Shown here: one piece after another, positions 51,950 through 59,939 of the stretch | Numbering within the stretch: position 1 is the stretch's first letter | Layout of the letters: each line of letters begins with the position of its first letter | Program-made: the position numbers and the translations under genes | The notes under the pieces: model-generated | Told to the model about the DNA's origin: nothing | Seen by the model: the letters and a program-made list of their open reading frames with translations, nothing else | Database searches by the model: none | Origin: Variovorax sp. J22P240 | GTDB lineage: Bacteria; Pseudomonadota; Gammaproteobacteria; Burkholderiales; Burkholderiaceae_C | Direction: 5' to 3' | Length of the DNA stretch: 64,000 nucleotides | NCBI RefSeq assembly: GCF_030316855.1 | Contig: NZ_JASZYR010000001.1 | Span: forward strand, 124,001 to 188,000

Positions 51950-53633
51950 GGTTGTCTCGAGGAGTGCCGGACGCGTTGGATAGGGCCGCCAGCGCCTCGG
52001 CGTCGGTCCGGTAGCTGAAGAGCATCGGCCCGGGCGCCAGCAGCCCGGCGCGGTCGAGCACCTGCTGCGCAGGCAGCTTGAGGCCCGAGATGTGAAAGCG
52101 CACGCCCTGCGATTCGAGCAGCCGGCGAATGCTGCCGAAGACTTCGGCGCCCGTGATGTCGATGCGGTTGATCGGCTGCGCAAAGAGGCACACATCGGTC
52201 AGGCCGGGCCGCTCGGCCAATGCAACGGTGACGGCGCGCTCCAGCGTGCTGGCGGACGCGAAGTCGAGTTCCGCATCCATGCGCAGCGCATAGAGGTCGG
52301 GCGCAAGCAGCGGCAGATGCCACAGGTGACGGTCGCGCAGGCTGCCGTCCGGGTGCAGGCCGACTTCGATGATCCTCGGATGCAGATGCCGGTACATGTA
52401 GTGCGCCAGCGCCGCGAGCAGGCCACCCAGCACGCCCCAATAGATCGATGGTGCGGTGGCGATGGTCAGCGCAAAGGTGCTGAGCGCGATGGCCGCCTCG
52501 ATACGCGAGATGTGCCACAGGGCGACGAAAGCAGATGGCCGCAGCAGGCCGATGGTTGCCGTCGCCACGATCGATGCCAGCACCGCCTGCGGCACGTGAT
52601 AGAGCAGCGGCATGGCCCAGAGCAATGCAGCCGCGACCACCGCGACGCTGAAGAGCGTCGCCCACTGGGTCTTGGCGCCCGCGTAGAGCGTGATTGCCGA
52701 GCGCGAGAACGATGAACTGGTCGGGAATGAGCCCGTGAGGCCCGAAGCGATCTTGCCCAGCCCCTGGCCGATCAGGTCCTGGTTTTCGTTCCACAGCTTG
52801 CCGGCGCGCGCGTTGTCCACCTTGGCGCTCGAAGCCGTTTCGAGAAAGCTCACGAGCGTGATCAGGAAGGCCGGTAGAAGCAGCGTGCCCAACTGGTTCA
52901 GTGACAGCCCGCCCGGCCAGTAGAGCGAGGGCAACCCTGAGGGCAGCTTGCCGATCACCGCGCCGCCCTTCAGCGCATAGCCGACCGCGGCACTGGCGGC
53001 CGCCGCGACTGCGACGAGCGCCATGGTGGTCGGGAAGCGCGGCATCATCCGCTTGCCCAGCCACAACATCGCCATGCCGCCCAGGCCGAATGCGATCGCG
53101 ATCGAGTCGGGCGGCGGTCCATGCAGCACCTGGGCGAACGAGCGCCCCGTGAAGCCCAGCAGCGCCGGCAGTTGCGAGAGCGTGATCAACACGGCCGCGC
53201 CTTGCGTGAAGCCCATCAATACTGGCGAATTCACCATGCGCAGCAGCCAGCCGAAGCGCGCCGCGCCCAGCACCACCTGCATCGCTCCCGACAACAGGGT
53301 CAGCCAGACGGCGAAGGCGACCCATTCGCTGCTGCCCGGAATGGCGAGCGGCGCGAGGGACGCGCCGACCAGCAGGCTCGTCAACGCCGTGGGCCCGACC
53401 GACAGCCGCGCCGAGGAACTGAAGAGCAGCGCGACCAGTGCCGGCAGCAGCGCGGCATACACGCCTGTCACCAGTGGCATTCCCGCCAGCGCGGCGTAGG
53501 CAACGCCTTGCGGGATGACCATCAGCGCCACCGTGACGCCGGCCGTGGCCTCGTTGATGAGGAGGGCCCGGTCGGGGCGCGGCCAGGAAAGGAAGGGGAA
53601 CCAGCGCGTGAGCTGGTGGCGATTCAAGGCCAT
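51918..53633 (-). CDS. SulP-family anion transporter with STAS domain
   Basis: A 571-residue transporter with about 10-12 membrane helices: LINEATAGVTVALMVIPQGVAYAALAGMP at the start is the SulP signature, then GVYAALLPALVALLFSSSAR, GFTQGAAVLITLSQLP and DLIGQGLGKIASGLTGSFPTSSSFSRSA. The C-terminal STAS domain (about residues 450-545, with FAQPINRIDITGAEVFGSIRRLL) regulates transport. The family moves sulfate, bicarbonate, chloride or dicarboxylates; the ligand is not shown. ATG 53633 is preferred. No carbonic anhydrase gene follows. Confidence 0.93.
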   Translation of the reverse strand: MALNRHQLTRWFPFLSWPRPDRALLINEATAGVTVALMVIPQGVAYAALAGMPLVTGVYAALLPALVALLFSSSARLSVGPTALTSLLVGASLAPLAIPGSSEWVAFAVWLTLLSGAMQVVLGAARFGWLLRMVNSPVLMGFTQGAAVLITLSQLPALLGFTGRSFAQVLHGPPPDSIAIAFGLGGMAMLWLGKRMMPRFPTTMALVAVAAAASAAVGYALKGGAVIGKLPSGLPSLYWPGGLSLNQLGTLLLPAFLITLVSFLETASSAKVDNARAGKLWNENQDLIGQGLGKIASGLTGSFPTSSSFSRSAITLYAGAKTQWATLFSVAVVAAALLWAMPLLYHVPQAVLASIVATATIGLLRPSAFVALWHISRIEAAIALSTFALTIATAPSIYWGVLGGLLAALAHYMYRHLHPRIIEVGLHPDGSLRDRHLWHLPLLAPDLYALRMDAELDFASASTLERAVTVALAERPGLTDVCLFAQPINRIDITGAEVFGSIRRLLESQGVRFHISGLKLPAQQVLDRAGLLAPGPMLFSYRTDAEALAALSNASGTPRDNLNPSPAHAGS

Positions 53634-53701
53634 GGCCTTGGTGCGCGGAAAGGTGGGAAATGCACCCGGCGATGATACGAAAGCGCCCGGCGCTGCGGCG
53701 G

Positions 53702-54577
53702 CTAGGACCGTCTCTTGTGCTGGAACGCCGTCGGCGATTGCCCCGTTGCCGCCTTGAACATCGCGCAGAAGGCGCTGTCGGTTGCATAGCCGCTCGCCGA
53801 GGCGACCTGGCTCACCGCCATGCCGCGCGCGAGCAAGGGCAGTGCGTGGGCGAGCACGGCCTGCTGACGCCACTGCTGCCAGCTCATCCCGAGCTGGTCG
53901 CGAAACAGGCGTGCCACGGTGCGCTCGCTGGCACCGATGGCCTCGGCGCGTTCGGCCAGCGTGGCGCGGTTGGCCGGATTGCGCAGCAACGCTTCGCACA
54001 ACTGGCGCAGCCGCTTGTCGGAGGGCAGCGGGACGTCGATACGGATTTGCGTCGCGCGCTCGAGTTCATCGACCAGAAGTGGCGCAATCCACCGTTCGCG
54101 CTGCGCTGCATGGGGATCCGCCGGCGGCAGGCCGTCCGGTGTCGTATCGAGCGCGAGCATCAGCGCCCGCAGCAAGGGGCTGATCTCCAGTACCTCGCAC
54201 CTCTCCCATGCCGGCCCGAGCCAGCTATGGAGGTACACGGTGCGAAGTTCGGCGTCCTCGATCAGCGTGACGCTGTGCGCCATGTCGGCCGGTACCCACA
54301 GGGCGCGCGAGGGCGGCACGATGTAGCTGCCGTCTTCCGTGCTCAGGCGGATCACGCCGCGCGTCGAGAAGGTCAGTTGTGGCCACGGATGCTTGTGCAG
54401 GTCGACCAGCGTGTCGGCCTTGAGAAAGTGCTCCTTGGCCCGCAGCGGGCGCAGCGCGTTGGGCTCGTACAGATGAGGCGTCAGGGGGCCCACGCTCGTC
54501 GTGGCGTCGGGGTGGGGCGAGTTGGGGCGCTTGGTGCTCGTGTCGACGGGCGCCGGAGGCGGGGCGGTGGACGGCAT
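53702..54577 (-). CDS. AraC-family transcriptional regulator
   Basis: A 291-residue regulator with an N-terminal cupin sensing domain (DLHKHPWPQLTFSTRGVIRL, IVPPSRALWVPADMAHSVTL) and two helix-turn-helix motifs at the C-terminus (TLAERAEAIGASERTVARLF, SQVASASGYATDSAFCAMFK). The cupin layout resembles the NimR/YeaM branch, which controls a divergent exporter. It faces the MFS gene with an inverted repeat between them, so it probably regulates that transporter. Confidence 0.92.
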   Translation of the reverse strand: MPSTAPPPAPVDTSTKRPNSPHPDATTSVGPLTPHLYEPNALRPLRAKEHFLKADTLVDLHKHPWPQLTFSTRGVIRLSTEDGSYIVPPSRALWVPADMAHSVTLIEDAELRTVYLHSWLGPAWERCEVLEISPLLRALMLALDTTPDGLPPADPHAAQRERWIAPLLVDELERATQIRIDVPLPSDKRLRQLCEALLRNPANRATLAERAEAIGASERTVARLFRDQLGMSWQQWRQQAVLAHALPLLARGMAVSQVASASGYATDSAFCAMFKAATGQSPTAFQHKRRS

Positions 54578-54583
54578 GATTTC

Positions 54584-54596
54584 GACAAATGTTGTC
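54584..54596. promoter_or_regulatory. 13-bp palindrome between the AraC regulator and MFS gene
   Basis: GACAA-ATG-TTGTC is a perfect inverted repeat with five-base arms, seven bases before the AraC-regulator start and 71 before the MFS start. It is the most obvious regulatory element of the 89-base divergent gap. Confidence 0.5.
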
Positions 54597-54666
54597 TCTG
54601 TATCGCCATTCTGCCGCGACGCGCTGGCTTAGGATCGACGTCCAATCCAGTTTGTTGTTGCAATCC

Positions 54667-55908
54667 ATGTCTTCCTCCAACGCGACCGCCGCCACGACCA
54701 CCCTGGGCTCCGATGCCAAACTGATCGGCCTGGTCGGCTTGGCGCACGCCATCAGCCATTTCAGCCAACTCGTGCTGCCGCCGTTGTTCCCATGGCTCAA
54801 GGATGCGTTCAACGTGAGCTACACCGAACTCGGCGCGGTGCTCACTGTGTTTTTCGTGGTCTCGTGCATCGTGCAGGCGGCCTCGGGTTTCATCGTCGAC
54901 AAGCTGGGCCCGCGGCCGGTGCTGTTCGTCGGGCTCGGGATGCTGGGTCTCGCCGCCTTCGGCTATGCGCTGGCGCAGAGCTACTGGATGCTGCTCGGCT
55001 GTGCCGTCGTGGCGGGCGTGGGCAACGGGGTGTTCCATCCGGTCGACTACACACTGTTCAATCGCAAGGTCGCGCCGACGCGGCTCGGACATGCCTACAG
55101 CGTCCACGGCATCACCGGCAGCCTCGGCTGGGCGCTGGCGCCGGCGTTCGTGGTGCCGTTGGCGATGGCCTTCTCGTGGCGCGTGGCGCTCGCCTCCGCG
55201 GGCGTGGTGGCCGTGGTCGTGATGCTCATCCTCTGGGCCTATCGCAGCGTGCTGTCGCTGGACGTGAAGGCGGTGCACAAGGCGGCAGGCGCCGACGTGG
55301 CTGCAGGCAGCGAATTCGCGTTCCTGAAGATTCCCGCGGTGTGGATGTGCTTCGGCTTTTTCTTCTTCTACGCGATGGCATTGAGCGTGGTGCAGACCTT
55401 CGCGCCCGCTGCGGCAGGGCGTCTGCACGCGGTGCCGGTGACGCTGATCGCCATCTGCCTGACCGTCTACATGGTCGCCAGTGCGGCAGGCATGGTGGTG
55501 GGTGGCTTCCTCGCGTCCGACCCGTCGCGCTGCGAGCGCGTCGTCGGCGCGGGTTTCGGCGTGGCAGCGTCTATTGCGCTCGTACTCGCGCTGGCGGACT
55601 TCGCGCCCTTCCTGGTGCCGGTGATGTTCGGCGCGATGGGCTTTGCAACCGGCATCGCGGGGCCATCGCGCGACCTGCTGGTCAAGCGCTCGACGCCGGC
55701 GAATGCTTCGGGCCGCGTCTATGGCGTCGTCTATGCGGGCCTGGATATCGGGCAGGCCGTGGCGCCGCTGATCTTCGGCCGGCTGATGGACCACGGCAAG
55801 TACGCGAGCGTGATCGTCGGCCTGGCGGTGGTGCAGGGCGTGCTGATCGCCAGTGCGTTCAACGTGAGACGCGTCCGGCGCGAAGCGCTGGTGCCCGTCT
55901 CAGCCTGA
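54667..55908 (+). CDS. Major facilitator superfamily transporter
   Basis: A 413-residue membrane protein with about 12 helices in two halves: LVGLAHAISHFSQLVLPPLFPWL, the MFS motif A-like loop DKLGPRPVLFVGL, GNGVFHPVDYTLFNRKVAPTRLG, and VVQTFAPAAAGRLHAVPV. It resembles the fosmidomycin-resistance (Fsr) style of exporters, but the substrate is unknown. ATG 54667 gives MSSSNATAATTT. It is divergent from the AraC regulator and followed 13 bases later by a TauE/SafE permease gene, probably in the same operon. Confidence 0.9.
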   Translation: MSSSNATAATTTLGSDAKLIGLVGLAHAISHFSQLVLPPLFPWLKDAFNVSYTELGAVLTVFFVVSCIVQAASGFIVDKLGPRPVLFVGLGMLGLAAFGYALAQSYWMLLGCAVVAGVGNGVFHPVDYTLFNRKVAPTRLGHAYSVHGITGSLGWALAPAFVVPLAMAFSWRVALASAGVVAVVVMLILWAYRSVLSLDVKAVHKAAGADVAAGSEFAFLKIPAVWMCFGFFFFYAMALSVVQTFAPAAAGRLHAVPVTLIAICLTVYMVASAAGMVVGGFLASDPSRCERVVGAGFGVAASIALVLALADFAPFLVPVMFGAMGFATGIAGPSRDLLVKRSTPANASGRVYGVVYAGLDIGQAVAPLIFGRLMDHGKYASVIVGLAVVQGVLIASAFNVRRVRREALVPVSA

Positions 55909-55921
55909 AGCGCGACCGGCT

Positions 55922-56674
55922 TTGTCGCTCTACCTGATCGTCGCGCTGGGCGCGGTGGTGGCTGGCTTCGTGCAGGGCCTGTCGGGCTTTGCGTTTTCCA
56001 TGGTCTCGATGTCGATCTGGGCATGGACGGTGGACCCGAAGCTTGCGGCAGTGCTGGCGACCTTCGGCGGGCTCACCGGGCAGATCATCGCGGCGGTGAC
56101 GACGCGGCGCGGCTTCGACAAGGCGTTGCTGCTGCCTTTCATCCTGGGCGGGCTGGTCGGCCTGCCGGTCGGTGTCTGGCTGCTCCCGCGACTCGACGTG
56201 CCCCTGTTCAAGGCCTGTCTCGGCAGCTTGCTGGTGATCTGGTGCCCGGCGATGCTGATGGCGCGAAATCTGCCGAGGATCACCGTGGGCGGACGGGTTG
56301 CCGACGCCGTCACAGGGATGCTCGGCGGCGTGTGCGGTGGCCTGGGCGGCTTCACGGGCGCGATCCCGACCCTCTGGTGCACGCTGCGCCGCCTGGACAA
56401 GGACGTGCAGCGTGCCGTGATCCAGAACTTCAATCTCTCGATGCTGGCGGTCGCCTTTGCGCTCTATCTGGGCGCAGGCATGGTCAGCGCTGCGATGGTG
56501 CCCCTGCTCGGGATCGTCGCGCTGGCGGTGCTGGTGCCCGTGCTGCTCGGCGCCCGGCTCTATGCAGGCCTCAGCGAGGCGGCTTTCCGGCAGATCGTTC
56601 TGGGGCTGTTGACTTTGTCGGGCGTGGCGCTTCTGGCTTCGTCGCTTCCCGTGCTGTTCGCTCGCGCCGGTTGA
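55922..56674 (+). CDS. TauE/SafE (TSUP) family permease
   Basis: A 250-residue membrane protein with about eight helices and the two TSUP repeats: GAVVAGFVQGLSGFAFSMVSM near the start and DAVTGMLGGVCGGLGGFTGAIPTLWCTL in the middle. Relatives export sulfite, sulfoacetate or other organosulfur anions. The start is a TTG without a clear ribosome site, 13 bases after the MFS gene; coupled translation may explain this. No sulfonate catabolism genes are nearby, so the substrate is open. Confidence 0.88.
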   Translation: MSLYLIVALGAVVAGFVQGLSGFAFSMVSMSIWAWTVDPKLAAVLATFGGLTGQIIAAVTTRRGFDKALLLPFILGGLVGLPVGVWLLPRLDVPLFKACLGSLLVIWCPAMLMARNLPRITVGGRVADAVTGMLGGVCGGLGGFTGAIPTLWCTLRRLDKDVQRAVIQNFNLSMLAVAFALYLGAGMVSAAMVPLLGIVALAVLVPVLLGARLYAGLSEAAFRQIVLGLLTLSGVALLASSLPVLFARAG

Positions 56675-56689
56675 GGCCGCGGGAATGCG

Positions 56690-57061
56690 TCATGGCTTGG
56701 GAAGGATCTCGAGCACCTGCTCCGCAGGCCGGCACAAGCGCGTGCCGATCGGCGTGGCGACGATCGGGCGGTTCATGAGGATCGGGTGCTCGACGATGAA
56801 ATCCAGCAGTTGGTCGTCGGTCCACTTCGGGTCGCCGAGGCCGAGCTCGTCGTAGGGCGTTCCCTTCTGACGCAGGATGTCGCGCACCGGAACGCCCATC
56901 GCCGTCACGAGCTCATGCAACTGCGCCTTGGTCGGTGGCGTCTTGAGGTACTGGACCACTTCGGGTTCGAAGCCGTTGTCGCGGATCAGGGCCAGCGTGT
57001 TGCGCGAGGTGCCACACGCGGGGTTGTGGAAGATGGTGATGGAGGAAGACTTGGGTTGCAT
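56690..57061 (-). CDS. arsC: Arsenate reductase (glutaredoxin type)
   Basis: A 123-residue ArsC: IFHNPACGTSRNTLALIRDN with catalytic Cys16, then YLKTPPTKAQLHELV, VRDILRQKGTPYDELGL, DFIVEHPILMNRPIVATPIG and TRLCRPAEQVLEIL. The three basic residues that bind arsenate in E. coli ArsC have counterparts (Arg in DILRQ, NRPIV and TRLCRP). It converts arsenate to arsenite with glutathione/glutaredoxin. No arsB or arsR is beside it. The gene follows ribH on the same strand, 20 bases downstream. Confidence 0.92.
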   Translation of the reverse strand: MQPKSSSITIFHNPACGTSRNTLALIRDNGFEPEVVQYLKTPPTKAQLHELVTAMGVPVRDILRQKGTPYDELGLGDPKWTDDQLLDFIVEHPILMNRPIVATPIGTRLCRPAEQVLEILPKP

Positions 57062-57081
57062 CGCGCCATTTTGCGCGGAAC

Positions 57082-57594
57082 TCAAGCGGCGATCAGCGCC
57101 TCCACGCGCCGAAGTCCTTCGATGGTCTTGACGCAGGCTTCCGCCGCCTCGGTGCCCTTGACCGCGAAATGGGCGTGGAAGTACTTGCGGTGCTCCACGT
57201 GCTCGTGGAAGTGGTGCGGCGTGAGCACCGCCGAGAGGATCGGCACGTTGGTCTCGAGTTGCACCGTCATTAACGAATTCACCACCGTGCTGGCGACGAA
57301 TTCATGGCGGTAGATGCCGCCGTCGACCACCAGCGCGCAGCCGACGATGGCGGCGTAGCGGCCCGAGGTGGCGAGCCGCTTGGCATGCAGCGGGATCTCG
57401 AATGCACCGGGTACGTCGAACACGTCGATGGTGTCGAGCGGCACGCCCTGCCGCTTCATTTCGGCGAGGAAGGCGTCGCGCGCCTGGTGGACGATGTCCG
57501 AATGCCACTGCGCCTGCACGAAGGCGATGCGCTGCCCGCGCGGGGCGTCCGATGCGGGGATGGCGGAAAGGGGAAGGTCGTTGATCTGACTCAT
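57082..57594 (-). CDS. ribH: 6,7-dimethyl-8-ribityllumazine synthase (RibH2-like)
   Basis: The penultimate enzyme of riboflavin synthesis. The 170 residues have FVQAQWHSDIVHQARDAFL, VPGAFEIPLHAKRLA, GCALVVDGGIYRHEFVA and LTPHHFHEHVEHRKYFHAHF. The GGIYRHEFVA segment and the HHFHEH run mark the type II (RibH2) lumazine synthase rather than the icosahedral type I. Type II enzymes are often flavin-regulated extra copies. A complete FMN riboswitch precedes it. No other rib gene is in the window. Confidence 0.93.
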   Translation of the reverse strand: MSQINDLPLSAIPASDAPRGQRIAFVQAQWHSDIVHQARDAFLAEMKRQGVPLDTIDVFDVPGAFEIPLHAKRLATSGRYAAIVGCALVVDGGIYRHEFVASTVVNSLMTVQLETNVPILSAVLTPHHFHEHVEHRKYFHAHFAVKGTEAAEACVKTIEGLRRVEALIAA

Positions 57595-57680
57595 GGTGTG
57601 CCTTTTGAAGGATTTCCTGAATCAGGGCGCACGAACCCGAGGCCCGGCACGCGCGTGAACACGCCTGCCCGACAACAGGA

Positions 57681-57838
57681 TCGCGCTCTCTTTCATCCGG
57701 ACTGTGACCGTCGGCCCCGGGATCTCACCAGGTCTGCTGACCCTGCGGCGCATGGCGCGCCGCAGGCGCTCGCGGGCTCGTGCGGCTCTCGCCGCCATCA
57801 CCGCCGGTGGGGAATTGCACCCCGCCCTGAGAACGCTT
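57681..57838 (-). promoter_or_regulatory. ribH: FMN riboswitch (RFN element)
   Basis: Read on the minus strand, all conserved blocks of the RFN element occur in order: TTCTCAGGGCGGGGTGCAAT, TCCCCACCGGCGGTGAT, GAGCCCGCGAGCGCC, GGGTCAGCAGACCTGGTGAG, GATCCCGGGGCCGACGGTCA and AGTCCGGATGAAAGAGAGCG. About 87 bases follow before the ribH ATG and hold GC-rich hairpins as expression platform. It senses FMN and should shut ribH when flavin is plentiful. Confidence 0.95.
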
Positions 57839-57894
57839 GCTCCGGCCTGAGCCGGAACGACGCAGATTCTAGGCAAAGCGGCAAAAGCGCGCTG

Positions 57895-59025
57895 TCACGG
57901 AAGCGGCAAGACCCCCGAATGCGGGCGGGGATCGGGGCGTCCGGCGAGAAACACCGTCATTCGCTGCAACTCGTCATCGAGCGCCGCCCGGAACGCGGGG
58001 CCCGTCGGCTTCTTGACGGCAAAGCCGAAGGCCGGCTGCAACTGCCCTTGGTGAGTCGACACATTGGCCCACCCCATGACGCGATCGTTCAGCAGCAGCG
58101 GCAAGGCGTAGTAACCAAACTGGCGCTTCGGCGCTGGCGTGTAGGCCTCGAACTTGTATGTCCAGTTCCACAACAGCTCGAAGCGACGCCGGTCCCACAC
58201 CACGGGGTCGAAGGGCGCGAGCAGACGGAGCGCGTCGTCAGGCGCGTGGCGCCGAGAGGCCGGGTTCTCGTCGGCGGGCCAGTACCAGGTCGTGCCGTCG
58301 ATGCGGCAACTCGCGAACTTGTCGCGCGCCAGGCGCAGGGCCGTCTGCGTCTGCGCGGCGAGATGCGGTGCGCCGTAGCCCAGCAGGCGCACGAGGTAGG
58401 TCAGGCTCGAAGACGGCAGAGGCGCGTATTTGCGCACCACCAGATCGATCAGGGCCGCCGCGCGTTGCGCACGGGCGGTCGTGCTGTCGTCTGCGGGAGG
58501 ATGCGTCACCGCTTCATAGATCCGCGTGCCGCCTTCGCGCCGTTTCACACGCAGCATGCCGCGGTAGTGCATGCCATCGAGCAGATGCGTGCTTGCGTTG
58601 CTCGAGCCGCCCCAGTAGTTCTTCACTCGCCCGTGCGCGAAATGCTGCTCCACCAGCCGCGGATGCACAGGTCCGTGCTCTCGCACGAAGGCCAGCACAT
58701 CGGCGGCCTTGCGTCGTGTCTCGGCGTCCCAGGCGCTGGCCGCCTCGCGCGGATGCATGAGCGCCAGATGCTCGCGCGGCAGGAAGCCGTAGTTGACGAG
58801 GCAGTCCTCTTCGATCGGCAGTTGCGCGTAGCGCCGTTCCAGATCGCCGGCCCGATAGTCCTTGACGCGGTGGCGCAGTGTCAGGTCCTGTGCACGCGCA
58901 GGCGCACGAATCGGATCGGCCTGCACGAAGCCGAGCCGCCGAATGGCTTGCGGCAGGGAGGTGGCGTTGAAGAGGGTGCGCGCTACCGCGTAGCGGCGCA
59001 GGTCATCGAGGGTCGGTGCGGCCAT
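57895..59025 (-). CDS. YcaQ/AlkX-type winged-helix DNA glycosylase
   Basis: A 376-residue HTH_42 protein: LPQAIRRLGFVQADPIRAPA contains the QxD catalytic motif (Gln35-Ala-Asp37) of AlkZ/AlkX glycosylases. It is followed by AQDLTLRHRVKDYRAGDLE, HLLDGMHYRGMLRVKRREGG in a winged helix, and LLAPFDPVVWDRRRFELLWNWTYKFEAYTP in the C-terminal barrel. E. coli YcaQ unhooks interstrand cross-links from alkylating agents. Start ATG 59025 is the natural N-terminus. It follows the catabolic operon at 28 bases, but functionally it looks unrelated. Confidence 0.87.
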   Translation of the reverse strand: MAAPTLDDLRRYAVARTLFNATSLPQAIRRLGFVQADPIRAPARAQDLTLRHRVKDYRAGDLERRYAQLPIEEDCLVNYGFLPREHLALMHPREAASAWDAETRRKAADVLAFVREHGPVHPRLVEQHFAHGRVKNYWGGSSNASTHLLDGMHYRGMLRVKRREGGTRIYEAVTHPPADDSTTARAQRAAALIDLVVRKYAPLPSSSLTYLVRLLGYGAPHLAAQTQTALRLARDKFASCRIDGTTWYWPADENPASRRHAPDDALRLLAPFDPVVWDRRRFELLWNWTYKFEAYTPAPKRQFGYYALPLLLNDRVMGWANVSTHQGQLQPAFGFAVKKPTGPAFRAALDDELQRMTVFLAGRPDPRPHSGVLPLP

Positions 59026-59053
59026 GCTGCGAATTGCAGCACAACCGCGCGCG

Positions 59054-59932
59054 TCAGACAGCCTCCCGGTGTCGCTGGATGCAAGTGTCCAGCGTCTCCT
59101 CGCCTGAGCGCTTCCACCAGTCCAGCACCGAGAAAATCTCGACCTCGCTGAAGCCCTGGAAGCCGGCCGCCTCGACCCAGCCGCGGATCTTCTTCAGCTC
59201 GACCACGCCGTCGCCCATCATCCCGCGGTCGGAGAGCAGATCGCGCGTGGGCGTGAGCCAGTCGCATACGTGGTAGGCGAGCAGGCGTTCCTTGCCGGCG
59301 CGGGCGATCTGCTGCTGCAGCTTCGGATCCCACCACACGTGATAGATGTCGAGCGCGACGCCGAGCATGCCGGAGCGTGCCGGATCGAGTTCGTCGCAGA
59401 GATCGAGCGCGTGCTCCATCGTGTTGACGCAGGCGCGGTCGGCGGCCTGCATCGGATGCAGGGGCTCGATGGCGAGCGGCATGCCGACTTCGCGGGCGTA
59501 GTCGAGCGACGCCGAGATGCCGTCGCGCACTTCGCCGCGTGCTCGGCCGATGTCCTTGTAGAGCGCATTGCCGTCCAGCGCGCCGGGCAAGGCGCCGACG
59601 ACCAGCACGAGGCAGGGTGCGTCGAGCGTCTTTGCTTCGTCGATGGCCCGGCGGTTGTCGTCGAGCGCGGCCTTCAGTCCGGCTGCATCGGGCGCGGGAA
59701 AGAAGCCGCCGCGGCAGTAGCCTGACAGCCCGATGCCTTGTGCCTTGAGCTGCTTCGCGATCCTGTCGAGCCCGACCGCCGCGACCTGGTCACGCCAGGG
59801 GCTGATGGCGCGGACGCCACGCGCGGCGCACTGGTCGATGATGCGATCGAGTGGCACCTCCGCGCCGAGCTGCTTGCGGATCGTCGCGGTGTTGATCGAC
59901 AGCCAGTCGTGGTTCTGCGAGAAGTCGCGCAT
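59054..59932 (-). CDS. Sugar phosphate isomerase/epimerase family protein (AP_endonuc_2 fold)
   Basis: A 292-residue TIM barrel with the xylose-isomerase-like fold: WLSINTATIRKQLG, GLSGYCRGGFFPA, PCLVLVVGALP, metal-binding IEPLHP (Glu), DIYHVWWD, and HVCDWLTPTRDL ending in GFSEVEIFS, where Glu and Asp/His would bind the divalent metal. The reaction (keto-enol isomerisation or dehydration of a sugar acid) is not known. It is seven bases after the DUF993 gene in the operon. Confidence 0.88.
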   Translation of the reverse strand: MRDFSQNHDWLSINTATIRKQLGAEVPLDRIIDQCAARGVRAISPWRDQVAAVGLDRIAKQLKAQGIGLSGYCRGGFFPAPDAAGLKAALDDNRRAIDEAKTLDAPCLVLVVGALPGALDGNALYKDIGRARGEVRDGISASLDYAREVGMPLAIEPLHPMQAADRACVNTMEHALDLCDELDPARSGMLGVALDIYHVWWDPKLQQQIARAGKERLLAYHVCDWLTPTRDLLSDRGMMGDGVVELKKIRGWVEAAGFQGFSEVEIFSVLDWWKRSGEETLDTCIQRHREAV

Positions 59933-59939
59933 GGCTGAA

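Noticed and set aside
57304..59151. 615-codon plus-strand frame across ribH, the riboswitch and the YcaQ gene
   Set aside because: It spans an RNA element and two supported minus-strand genes; no motif of its own.
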